A stretch of 64,000 nucleotides of DNA from Niebla homalea (taxonomy: Eukaryota > Ascomycota > Lecanoromycetes > Lecanorales > Ramalinaceae), in contig JAHGAU010000008.1 in NCBI GenBank assembly GCA_019925105.1, forward strand, positions 1,302,001-1,366,000, in the 5' to 3' direction. Below, piece after piece: positions 47,701-59,899 of the stretch. A program made the position numbers and the translations under genes. Each line of letters starts with the position of its first letter. Within the stretch, counting starts at the first letter, position 1. The notes below the pieces were generated by a model, which saw only the letters and a program-made list of their open reading frames with translations, searched no databases and was not told where the DNA came from.

Positions 47701-48917
47701 TTTAAAGGTAGGAAGCTTAAGTAGTTTTATTATTATAAACGGGTATATTAATTAATTTTTAATTATAAATCTTTTTTAATATTATTTAATTCCATTTAAA
47801 GGACTTATATTTTATTGTTTACGTTTTTATAATATTATATATTAACGTTTTATTCTTAATATAAAAGGTTTAATTATTTTAAGAATTCCTTAAATCTTTT
47901 AAATAATATAATTTAAAAGGTAAAATAAACGTAAATCTTTATAAGGTATAAAATACGGTTAATTAATTCCTTTAAAGCGGTACCCTTTAACTTATAATAA
48001 CGCCAGTAAATAAAGTAATCCTTATATTCCCCATAATAGTTATTTAAAACCGGGTTCCCGGTAACTAAATAATCCGTCGGGTCCCTATTTTTCTTACTTA
48101 ATTAAAAAAGGCTTTATCCTTAATAAATTATATTAATTAATCGGAATCCCCTTAAGTACTACTTTATAAGTTATATTTAAAACCCGTAAAAGCCTTTAAT
48201 TAAAAGGTTTATTAAAGTTTATTATTTATAATTATAATAAGTAAAATATAGGTAAAAAATAAGTTAAAATAAAAGAAGAATAAAAATAAATAAAAGAAAA
48301 GAAAAGGAAGAAAGAAAAGGACGGGTCTTTTAATCCTTTTATTTAACGGTTTTTATATTATAAAAATAGTATTATAAAATAAAATAATAAAATTAATATT
48401 ATAATAAAGTTAATATTACTTTTTATATATTATAAAGTATTCTTTTAAAAGGTTTTCTTACCGGGTATTAAGTACCTTATATTAAAGTAAAAGTATAAAA
48501 CTAGATATTTTAATTAAAAATTCTAAGGAATAAAAAAAATAAATAATAAATAAAGATTCTATAAGCTCTTATAGGTTTATTCTTAATTAGATTTATAATA
48601 ATTCTTTTAAAATTTACTTTATTTATAGCCTTTAAATCGCCTTATTAAAGTTTAATTCTTAAATAGATTTTTTATATAATTTAATAAAATTAATATCTAT
48701 TTATGTAAAGTTACTATAACCTCGAGTCTTTATTATTAACGTTTTTTTATAACCCATCCGGATACTAATCGCCGTACGTTTAACCGTAATTACCGTCCGT
48801 TTTATACCGTTTTTAACTATCGGTTTATTATCCGTTATTAATAAATATTATTAATAAAAGCCTTTATTTTACTTTACTACTCCTTATAAAGGCGTAGATA
48901 AGTTAACTTTAATATAA

Positions 48918-49133
48918 TATTAAAGTATAAGCCTTTTTAAGGTAATTAAAAGGTAAAAGGTATATTACGTATAATTAAAAATATTAAAGTATAAAAGGTA
49001 AAAAAGTAAAAGGACTGAAGGCCTTAATATACCCAGTCGGTGACACTCCTTGTACCGGGTTAACCCCGGGCTTGGACCGAGGTAGGCCCGGTAGGGCCTG
49101 CACCTCAGCTACCAACACCCTTAAACCCTGACA
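48918..49133 (-). repeat. LTR of gypsy-2, right copy
   Basis: 216 bp, equal in length to the left copy, ending ACCCTTAAACCCTGACA on the plus strand. Here the left part is RIP-mutated (TATTAAAG for TGTTAGAG) and the right part is intact, the reverse of the left LTR. Confidence 0.85.
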
Positions 49134-49317
49134 ATTATAATTTAATTAACGCCTTAAGGGTTATAATATCGTATTTATATTATTATTTAATAATATATAA
49201 ACTATAAATGTTTAAACGTTAAACGTTAAACGCTTATAATATACGTAAAGAAAATAAAAATAATCTATAACGCCGCCATATTAATGTAATAAACCTTTTT
49301 CTTTTTTATACTTTTTG

Positions 49318-49482
49318 TTACGTGCAAGCAGTACAGATACCAAGATAGGCATAGCGCAGGGGCTTAGGGCTATGTATGCTTGGCGCGTACCCATATAATT
49401 AGCAACACCGTCCATAGTTGCAATCCAGGCAGTTACCACTCCACCCTCAATACCTGCACTTCGTCTTTTTCCCTGACACTTT
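49318..49482. other. RIP-spared, unique-looking island
   Basis: About 165 bp with ordinary composition and many CpA/TpG pairs (GCGCAGGGGCTTAGGGC, GTCCATAGTTGCAATCC), ending CCTGACAC. It encodes nothing I recognise and is not a tRNA or 5S gene. It may be single-copy host DNA trapped between repeats. Confidence 0.5.
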
Positions 49483-49489
49483 TAAAGCC

Positions 49490-51395
49490 GGATAAGTATT
49501 AATTAATTAAATAAAATATAATAATTTTACTTTTTTATTCCTTTTTTATTTTAAGGTTAATTTAACCTTAGTATTAACGGGTTAAAAGGCTCTTTAATAA
49601 ATTTCGGAATTATTATTTTCCGGAATTAGGGTTAATTTTTTAACCGCCGCCGCTAAAATAAATTATACCTCCTTTATCTTTACATCCTTATCCTCGTTTT
49701 TATTCGTTTTAAAACCCTTAAATTCAGAATAATTAAAAAGAAGATTAATAAAAAAAGTCCGGTTTTCCTCCGTATTATTTTTTATTTAAAATAAGTTAAC
49801 GTTAATATCGAGCTATTATAATATTAATATATACCTTTACTTTAAATTTAATAACCTCCGTTTTCATAATAAAGGCCCGAGATAACTATTTCTTTATTTC
49901 CCCCTTAAGGGCCGTTATCGACTTATAAACCTTTAATCGGATACGGCGATACGCTGGCTCGGTTATATAACGCGTTACTTTTATATACCTATATAATTTA
50001 CGTTAAGCTTTAAACTTACGAAAAAGTTTATCGCGTTAATATAATAAATAAGATCTTTTTTAAGGCCGTAACGCCCGATTAAACATATATATTACCTTAC
50101 GTACCTTCTTAATAAACTTATCCGGAAATTGTATTTAATTAAAACGTTAATACTTTAATAATAATATAATTTTATAGTATAATAACGGTTATTATAACCT
50201 TTAAATTTATATCGGTTATAAAAACCAATATTATAAGTATAGGACTCGTTCTATAAAAAATATATAAAGTACGGGGTATTTATATACTATTAATATTTAT
50301 TTAATTATAAGTATATTTTTATTATAATATATTAACGTAACGTTATCGTATTGCGTAAATATTATATATTAAAATGTTAGGATAATACTTATTTCTTTCT
50401 CTTATTTACGTTATATTAATATACCTTTATTTATTATTATTACGGATTATTATTATATTAAATATATCAATATTTATACGTAATTAACGTAACTTATTAT
50501 AACAATAATAAGATTACGGATAAAAGCTATTTTATATATTAATCAAATATTATAGTTAAAATTTACGTATAATACACTTATAAAAGTTATTAAGATTATT
50601 AAAGAAAGAAAAAGAAGAATTTTAAAATAATAATAAACCTTTTATTACTTAACCGTTATCATACCGTAATAAATTAATAAGTAAATTCCTAGGTAATATA
50701 TTAATTATTAATTAATATTATTAAGACTCTTTTTTAAAAATTTTTTTATTGGGTTTTATAAAAGGGTTTTTAATAAGCTTTATTATATTATATTAGCTAT
50801 ACGTTAACGTATAGTATTTTATTACGTTTAATATATTAAATAAAGTTCTTAATACGTACTTTAAAATATACGTATAAACTTTTTTTTTACCCTTTTCTTA
50901 CTAAATTTTAATAATAGGTTTTTAATGAATTTTATATATACGCTAGCTATATATTAACGTCTCCTTTATAATATTATTACTTATTTATATGATTTTTATC
51001 TTTAAGGATCAAAATATAAAAAAGGAGGTATTATTAATATTTAATACTTAATAAACGCTATATATTAAGTATATTAAGTATTAACTTACTTAAGGGCTAT
51101 AATTAAGTAACGTAGTTATTTAAGCGGTAACTTTTAGAATTAAGGGCTTTAAGAGTTTAAGCTTTTTATATATAGGTATACGTAATTATAACCGGGGTTA
51201 AAGTCATTATTACCGTAATCTAAGTTACTCTTAAGACCGGTTATTTAAGATAGGCTTACGTTTAGCCAGTTTATAATTCCTTAAGAATTAATTTATCTTT
51301 TAATTTAAGTATTAAATCTATAGTTATACTTTACATCTTCTATAAACCTTTTTTAACTAGCCCCGCCAGCTGTGAGCCGGCGGACCTGTCTAACA
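49490..51395 (-). repeat. Left arm of a long inverted repeat
   Basis: Read on the minus strand from 51,395 it begins TGTTAGACAGG, with a GC-rich hairpin (CCGCCAGC/GCCGGCGG with one mismatch in the stem). It matches the right arm along most of ~1.9 kb, for example around TTAATAATCTTAAT, AAAAAGATCT and GGGTTAA..CCGGAA. Both arms look like the LTR and 5' part of the same gypsy-type family. Confidence 0.6.
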
Positions 51396-54300
51396 GCCTT
51401 ATTCATCGTATATGAATTATAAATAAATAAGACGATATTATTATTTTTAATTTAAATAATATAATTTTAACTCCGTATTTTAAAGTATTAATATATATAT
51501 AAACCGACGGAAGAAATGGCGACGAATAAAGGGACCCCCGGGTTCCAAAATAATGCGTATACGTATAGCTTAAGTAATAATAATACGAGTATATTAACTG
51601 TGATAAACGGAGGTAATATAATGGTTAAAAACGAAATAATAAATAAATAAGTGGCCTATATTAATATAAATAATAACGACGCGTATAAATAACGTAATAA
51701 CGGTAAATCGGATAAATACCAGGGTAAATAAGGGGATTAAAGGTAATAAAATACGTATATAAAAACGTATAAAACGTATAAGGAAATAATAAGTAAAAAG
51801 ATTATAAAGGAAACTTAAAAGGCAGTATTAATAATAAAGACGGGCGGCGTATAAATATAATACGGAAAAGGGTTTAATAAAACCAAAGGTATATAGAATA
51901 AAAAAGCGATAAATAAAAAGGGTAAGCTTATAAATATTTAAAAGAATAAAACGGGGAATATAAATTATTTTACGCGGAGGGGAAATACGGATAATAATAA
52001 AGCGATAAAAGCGTTAAATAACCTTTTTATAATAAAATAAAAAGATATTACGTTAAAAACGTAATTAATACTATAAATCGGGCTAAAAAAAAATAAAAGA
52101 CTTTTACATAAAAGTAAGGAAAAAATTAAAAAAAGTTAAAGTAACTATATAAGGCTTAAAAAGCGGCGATAAAATTATTAATAAACGGGGGTAAAAAAAG
52201 TTAAAAAAATATAATATAAAGTGAAAAAGCGATAAATAAAGCCTTATAAACGGAAGGAAGTTAAATAATAAAGGCTATAAAAATAATACTCTTTACGGTA
52301 AAGAAAGAAATAAGGATAAAAAAGAAGGCAATAGTATTAAAGAAGGTAAAAACGGTAATAATCCGCTTATTAAACTTTAATAAAAGGAACGTAATTATAA
52401 AAGTAAACCCTTTATAATTAATAAAGTCATTTTACGTAACGGGAAAGCCTTTAATAAAGTAAATTATTATAATATATAAACTATAAATTAACGATATCCT
52501 CCTTAATATAATATCCTTAAAAACGAGAAAAAAACTAAAGAAATTAAAAGAATAATCTTATAAAAAAGAAGTTAAACCTATAAAAATATTAAAATAATTA
52601 TTTATTATTATAGTAAATAAAATATATTTAACGAAATTCATAAAAAAAGAAAAAGAATTTACTTTAAAATATAAAAAAAAAAAAAAGAATATAGTTTTTT
52701 ACTTTAAGTTAAAGATTATTAATTATAAGCTTTTTCCCGTAATAAAGAAATTAAATGGTTTTAATCGGGTAAAAAAATACTTTACGGTTATTTTAAACGT
52801 AACGTTAATAAGGATATATAATAATATCCTTAATAAAAAGGTAATAAAAAGTAGGTTTTTAAAGTTAATTAAACCATAAAATAAAACGGTAAATATTTAT
52901 TAATACTTTAAATATTAAAGATACGGGTATATTATTATAAAATATCCAAATAAAATTAAGTATATAATATATATTAAAAATTATAATACTTTTAAATATA
53001 TAGGCTTAATAATAAAAGGTTAAATAAAGAACGCCTTAAAATATATTATATATAATAGAGATAATTATTCGGCTTAAGAATCTAAGTATATTATTAAGGT
53101 TAAAAAAATTTCATAAAAAGAAACAAGGATTACGGTTAAGGTTTAATATTATAATTTATATAAATCGGGGTTAATAAAATAATTAAAGATAATCTTAAGG
53201 TATAAATTAAGCTAACCGGATAAAGAAAGGTAAATAACGGTAACAGATAAAATAAAAAAAATAAACTTTTCATAATACCGGTTTTAAAAGTTAATCGCTT
53301 TAAGTTAATAATAATAACCGGGAAAATATTAAGTTAAAAAATACTTAATTTTAATAAGAAGCTTATAACTTAAATAAATATTAAAAAGGGAGTCCTTATA
53401 GAAGTTAATAAATAATATATTAATATTTTTAAGGGTAATATAATATAACGTCCGTAATAAAATAATTAAAATAATATTACCGATATTTAAATTTAAGGAA
53501 ATAAAGGACGTTAATATTATAGTAATATAAGAATTATTATATAATTCATATATATATTTATTTATTAACTTAAGGGAAAGGTTTTATTTAACCTTTAAAG
53601 GGGATAAAACGATTAAAATATACTTCTTTATAAATAAAAGGCTTAACATAAATAATTAAAACGTTAATTATTATAATAAAAACCTATATACGTTCCGTAT
53701 TATAAAAAAAGAAACTTAAAAAGGGACCTTAATATCTATAATATATATAATTTACCGCCGCTTAATAAAAAAGGGCTTTTTACGATATTATTATTTAAAG
53801 ATATTTTATTTATATTAAATAAGTATATATTATTAAAAAACTTTAATTTATATTATTATATATAAAACGAAGAAGGATATATAATAAATTATATTAAATC
53901 GGAGGATTTATTAATAATTATTACGCGGATTAACCTTTTACTTTTAACGTTATAAGGAATTATTATATAAAAAGAATATAAATTTAAAATAATAATTAAC
54001 TTAACCTTTAATACGGAGGGGGTAATTAATACGGTAATAGTATATAAGCCTTATAAAGACTTAAAATATAACTTAAATTATATATTAATATAAATAACTT
54101 ATATTAAACTATTAACGTAATTTTATTACCGTTAATAAAAAAAGTATAAAAACCGGTTAAAAAAGCCAAAATATATATAAAGGCAGAGGAAACGGTAATT
54201 TAATTTACGGACCTTTTACGGCTAAATAATAAGGAATAAATCGACCTTTTTATAAAACGGGTAATAAATATATTAAATAAAATAGTTAAAAAGATAATCC

Positions 54301-57029
54301 CGATAATAAAGTTTTCTTAAAGAGTTAAAACTTATTAAAATAAAAAATATACGATTACGATTATAAAGGTGAAAAAGTTAATTAAATAAACGGTTTAATA
54401 TAAGAATAAAGAAATATTTATATAATTAAAAAAAGCTTAAGAAGTAAAAAAGAATTATTAAAAAAATTAAATAAATATACTTCTGGTTAACGGTATATAA
54501 CTTAATCGTTTTATCTTATAATATTTAAAAGTTAATAAAATATAATAAAGAATAAAGTAGGAAATTAAGGTTTATCCTTAAGTTCTTACCTTTTAAAAGA
54601 TAAAATAATATAATAATTAATACCTTTAACGATAAAATTAAGGCTTTTAAAAAAACGTTCTTTCTACCTTTATTAAAAGTTAATTTAAGTAATATTGAAG
54701 GTATTATATACCTTAATCCGGTATTAATAAAAAAGGTAATAATATAAGATATAATAATTAAAGCGATTAATAAATTAAAAAAAAATAAAGTTTTAAAATT
54801 AAATAAAATCTTTAATAAGTTCTTATTAATAATAATTTTACTGTTTAAGAATATTTTTATTTACTTATTTTAAGTATATTTTAATATTAATTATTATTTA
54901 TATAAATTTAAGAAAATAAAAACGATTATCCTTAAGAAGTTAATAAAGCCGGATTACTTTAAAATAAAGTTTTATAGGTTAATTATATTCCGTTATATAT
55001 TAAGAAAAACTTTAAAGACGGTAATAATAAAAATCCTTAATAATTATATAAAGAGTTACGGGCTTTTCCCCGATTAATAAATAAAAACGAGGAAAAGTCG
55101 GTTAACGGAAACGGCCCTTAAGGGATTAATTAATAATATATATATAATATAAGGCTACGGGGAAAAATATATTATAAATCTTTTTTTTCTTAATATTATA
55201 AAAGTTTTTAATAAAATAAATTATTAAAAATTATTATATAACTTAAAGAAGAAAGGAATATTATTATTTTTTAATAAAGTAAATAAAAGGCTTTTTAAAT
55301 AATTAAATTATATTAATTAACTTAAAATAAAAAATAAGCTTAATAAAGCCCGTTATAACCGGGATTCCTTAAAGATCGCTTATTTCTTTTATATTATTTT
55401 TATTCTTTAACGGTTTATTAATTAAAGAATTAGATAAGTTAAAATAAAAAGTTTAAATTAAAAACTTTATTAATAATATATATCTTTTAACTTATAATAT
55501 TTTTTTATATATAAATTATTTAGAGTTAAAGAAGGTTTATAAAGTTTGTTTTTAATAAATAAAGATTTATAAAGCTTAATTTACGTTATATAAATATAAG
55601 TTTATTTATATAATTAAAAGCTTAAAGTTATAGGATATAATAATTACGGTAAACTTAAATAAGGTTATAATAAAACCGGTTATTAATACTTAGGTTTTTA
55701 ACTTTTAAGTAAATAAAAACTTAATTAAAGAGATTATATAAAAAAAGTTTAAAAGAAGATAACTTTATAAGAAAGGGGCTTTATTTACCTCGTTGTATTA
55801 ATATAAAGAATTACTTTATAAAAGGCCCGGACTATTTATTAAGCGGTAATAAAGCTAGTTATAATATACCTTATTATTATTTAATATATACTTAAAGGTA
55901 CTTTAAAATATAGGAAAAAGTTTATTTAAATATTATAAAAAGTTTAAAATTAATACTTAAAAGTAATTAATAACGCTTATAAAATAACCTTTATTTTAAT
56001 ATTAAAGTCCGAGGTCTTTATATTATTAATTAAAGTCTTACTTAATTAAATAATCGCTTAAATAAGGCTTAAAAAGTATATATACCCGGCTATAACGGTA
56101 AGAAACGAAAGGATCCGTTAAAATCTTAAAAGGCCTTAAGTTAAAAGGGATAAAGTAAAGGTCTTTATCCCCCTTTTTATTAAAGTAAAACGGGAATACA
56201 TTAAGAAAAAGGTTAACTTTACCGGTATTTTAAAGGTTAATTTAAGTATATATAAATTCTTATTAAATTTAAAGGAGGTTAAGGTTAAAAGGATTTAAAG
56301 AATAAAGGCTATAACGATTACTTAGTAAATTACGATAAAGTAAACCGTACGTTAATAAAAATATAGGGATTTTATACTTTAAGGATATTAATATTTAACT
56401 TTTAATAATAAAGTAATTATTAATAAGTATTTTTACCGTTATAAGATTATAAAAAAAGATTAACTTATTAATAATTTAATTCCGGATAAATAAAAATAAT
56501 TTAACTTATTTCTTATTTATTATATATACCGGAGGTTAAATTAATATTAACTATAAATATAAATAAAGAAAGTAAGACGTTATATACGTTTTTATTTTTT
56601 ATTTTTATTTACGGAAATTAAGTTTAGATTTATAGTAAAGGTTAATATTTACGATTACCGTTAAATATTATTTATAAAGCGAATTATCCGGGTAACTGTA
56701 AAGTTTATAATATCTATTAAATTATTATTATAGTTCGGCCTCATAATAAAAATAAATAAAAATATTAAAAACCTTATAAAGGAGGTTTATTACCGGTTAA
56801 GGAAAAAAAAGAGAAGTGGAAATTAATTATATTAATTATATAAACCAGAAAATATCTTTTATAGCCGTAAAAATATAATAATAAATACTTATTAAAAGTT
56901 TTTAAAAAAGTTAACGGTAATAATAATACGAGAAGGATAAATATTAAGCGTATAAGTATTAATAAGGATATTTAGAGGTATTACGTAAAGTTAATATAAT
57001 ATAAATATATAAAGGAACGGAAGAGTAAT
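51396..57029 (+). mobile_element. Tad-like LINE, copy 2 (between inverted arms)
   Basis: ATGGCGACGAATAAAGGGAC at 51,516 matches the ORF1 start of copy 1 (39,259) at an offset of 12,257 bp. Collinear AT-rich homology continues through the RT region (~55,200) to GGAACGGAAGAGTAAT ending at 57,029. It abuts the TGTTAG end of the right arm exactly. Heavily RIP-mutated. Confidence 0.7.
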
Positions 57030-59000
57030 TGTTAGACTGACTCCGCTGGCGGCACGCCGGCGGGACTAATAAAGGTAGGTATAGAAGACGTAACGTTACG
57101 GTCTGGATACTTAAGTATTACTTTAATAAGTAGATTAATAATAAAATTAATTCTTAAGGAACTTAAAAAAAACTAAGGTATAATTTTTACTTAAAATAAA
57201 AATAATAATTACCCCGCTTTACGCCTATTAAACTACGGCTTCTAAATAACGTATATTAAAGCCGTTATTAAGGCCCTTTATTAAGGTTTAACGGCCTATT
57301 TTAACGTAGTAATATAACGTATTACTATAATGCCGGCGTAAAGATAACGTTAATTATTAATAATTATTTCCCCCTTTATACGTTAATCTTTAAGGTATAA
57401 AAAGATATATTTAAGAAATTAACGTAAAGCCGGTTAAGTATAAGGTTTATTAAAAATTTATTATTAAACTTAATAAGAAAAGGGTAAAAAGAAAAGAATC
57501 CTTAAATATATACGTAAATATAATAATATTTATTTAATAATAATATAATAAGGGCACTTTACGTTAATAATTAATTAATATAACTTATAAAGCTTATTAA
57601 AAAAATTTTATAAAATTTAATAAAAAAAAAGTAAATAAAAAAAGTCTTTATAATATTAATTAATAGTTACTTAAGGTTTTATTATTAATTTATTACATTA
57701 TAATAAAGGTAAGCGTTATTATAAAAATAATACGTAATTATAATAAGGTTTTTATTTTATTTTAAATTTTTTTTTTCTCCTTAATAATCTTAATTATTCT
57801 TATAAGTATAATATATTAAGGGTTTATATAAGTATTTATAAGTTAATACGCGTATAGCTATATACCTTTATTATTTATATTATTATTATAATAAGTAACG
57901 TTAACGTTATATAAACGTTTTATTTATATTAATAGTCCGTTTATTTTTATTTATTAATAAAATATATAAGTTTATTTTAATCTTTAAATAATATAATATA
58001 TATATAATAACGTATCGCCGATATAAACGTAAATATAATATTAATAATATATATAATAATATTTTATTTAATTTACTTCTTATAAAATAAATTTTTATAC
58101 CGGCGGAACCCCGTACCTTACTATAGGTATTATAATAAATAATACTTAAGCCGTTATATCCCCGTAAGTATCCTTAATATTATTATAATATTATTATTTT
58201 AATATATATATAATTCCCGGATTAGCTTTAACCCCGGGTAACTTAATAATTACGTAAGTAATATTACGCCGGTTTATTATTTATCGGGGCGCTTATTTAA
58301 TACGTACGGAAGCATAAAAAGATCTTTTAAGATTTAAAGGTTTTCCGGTTAAATATTAATTAAATATTAATAACGGTTAACCGTATAAAGTATACGTTCC
58401 GTTAAATTATTATAAAAGTTAAAAAAGAAACTTCGGTTCTTTAAATAAAAAGAAATACGTTTATTGTATACGTAACGGCGGCGGAAAAAAAAGTTTATTT
58501 TTTTAAAAAGTAAATAAATATATTTAATCCGTTTATAGCATAATAATATTAACGTTTAATAATTAAATCGAATTATTATAAAGGGTCCGGACTCTCCGTC
58601 GTTAATCGATTTATCGGAGGATTTATTTTTAAGTTCTGGCGTTTCATTAATAATAAAAGGATTTAACTTTAAGCTTTTAAATATACGTAATTCAAACTTT
58701 AATCCGTTTAAGGAAGAAAAAAAGGAAATTATGCCCTCCTTAATAACGTTATCGGGGGGGTTAACCTTAATTTCTGGGAATAATACCTTAAAATTAAGTT
58801 AAAGAGTCCCTCCGATAAATAATATTAAAAAGAAACCTTTAATTAAGGCGGAAAAGAAAACGGAGAAAAAAAGAAAAAGGAAAATAAAAAAAATTTAATG
58901 CTTTTATACTTGTTTTTAACCTTATTAACCTTTTTATAAAAGGAGAAGGCTTACGTTAACGTAAAGTTATAAATTATTCTTTTATTTTTATACGTTAATA
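57030..59000 (+). repeat. Right arm of the long inverted repeat
   Basis: It begins TGTTAGACTGACTCCGCTGG, with a hairpin CCGCTGGCG/CGCCGGCGG (one mismatch). It runs outward as the inverse of the left arm to about 58.9-59.0 kb. The first ~90 bp escaped RIP and the remainder is heavily mutated. Confidence 0.6.
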
Positions 59001-59899
59001 TTATTAAAGTTTAACGTTAAACGTTAAAATTAATAACGTTAAGCGTTAAGCGCTTATAATCTATATATTATTAAAAAATAATAAGGCGGACGATATTATT
59101 AAAGTTATTAATACGTTAACGTAAACTTAATAAATATACTTATTAATCTTTTATTATTTTAAATAATTTTATCTTTTTAACTTTATTTACTTAATATTTC
59201 CTTAATAATATATTAAGCGCTTATAATTTAATATTTATGTTTTTTCGTTTTTTTTAATATTATTATAATTATTATTAAAGTTATTTTTATTAAGTATAAT
59301 ATTATAATAAAGATAATCGCCTCCGTAATATTAACTTATTTACGTACGTAATACCCGTAATAAGTAAAGTTATTAATTAAAGCTTAAACTCTAATTATTT
59401 TACGGGAGGATAATATATAAAGGTTAAGTAATTATAATATTAATTATATATATAATTATTAATTATATATATAACTTCCGTTATCGTAACGTTATAATTT
59501 TATTTATATTTTTTTTTATTTTATATTATTTTATTATATTATTCCCGTAATTCTTAAGAATACTTTAAGTCCGTTTCTAATACTTATTAATTATATTTAA
59601 GGTTTTAATTAATTTATTTAACTTAATATTAAACGCTTTTTTTACTTTTAACTTTATTAATAATTTTTTTAATTATTTATTTCTTTTTATTATTAATTAA
59701 TTTAAGTATTTATATTATAGCTTTCGCCGTTTAATCGTTAACGTAAATATAATAAAACTTTAAAAAAGAAATATAAATAATAGGATAAATTTAATAAGTA
59801 ATAAAAAAAATAAATAATACGTTTACGTTTTAATTTTATTATTAATTTTAAAGGGTCTTATAAATCGGGACGTAAGCTTTTTACTTAATTACTTTAACT

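Larger units (their letters stand above)
36099..49133 (-). mobile_element. Minus-strand Ty3/gypsy element with two LTRs, split by a LINE (gypsy-2)
   Basis: Two 216-bp direct repeats bound this element. Flanking bases are ATTAT on both sides (36,094-36,098 and 49,134-49,138), a 5-bp target duplication. Read on the minus strand, an LTR beginning TGTCAGGG is followed by gag-like then RT-like sequence (SYR..VDYPFGYYY remnant and FIKYF, ~45,350). After the LINE interruption come RNase H (INYDPDKET, YNIYNKEFLIII, 38,690-38,960) and integrase-type sequence. A polypurine tract with nine G adjoins the other LTR. Without the ~5.5-kb LINE the element is ~7.5 kb, a normal gypsy length. RIP has destroyed all frames. 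Confidence 0.75.

Noticed and set aside
49318..49482. tRNA or 5S rRNA gene
   Set aside because: No A/B boxes with a cloverleaf and no 5S-like core could be found by eye.
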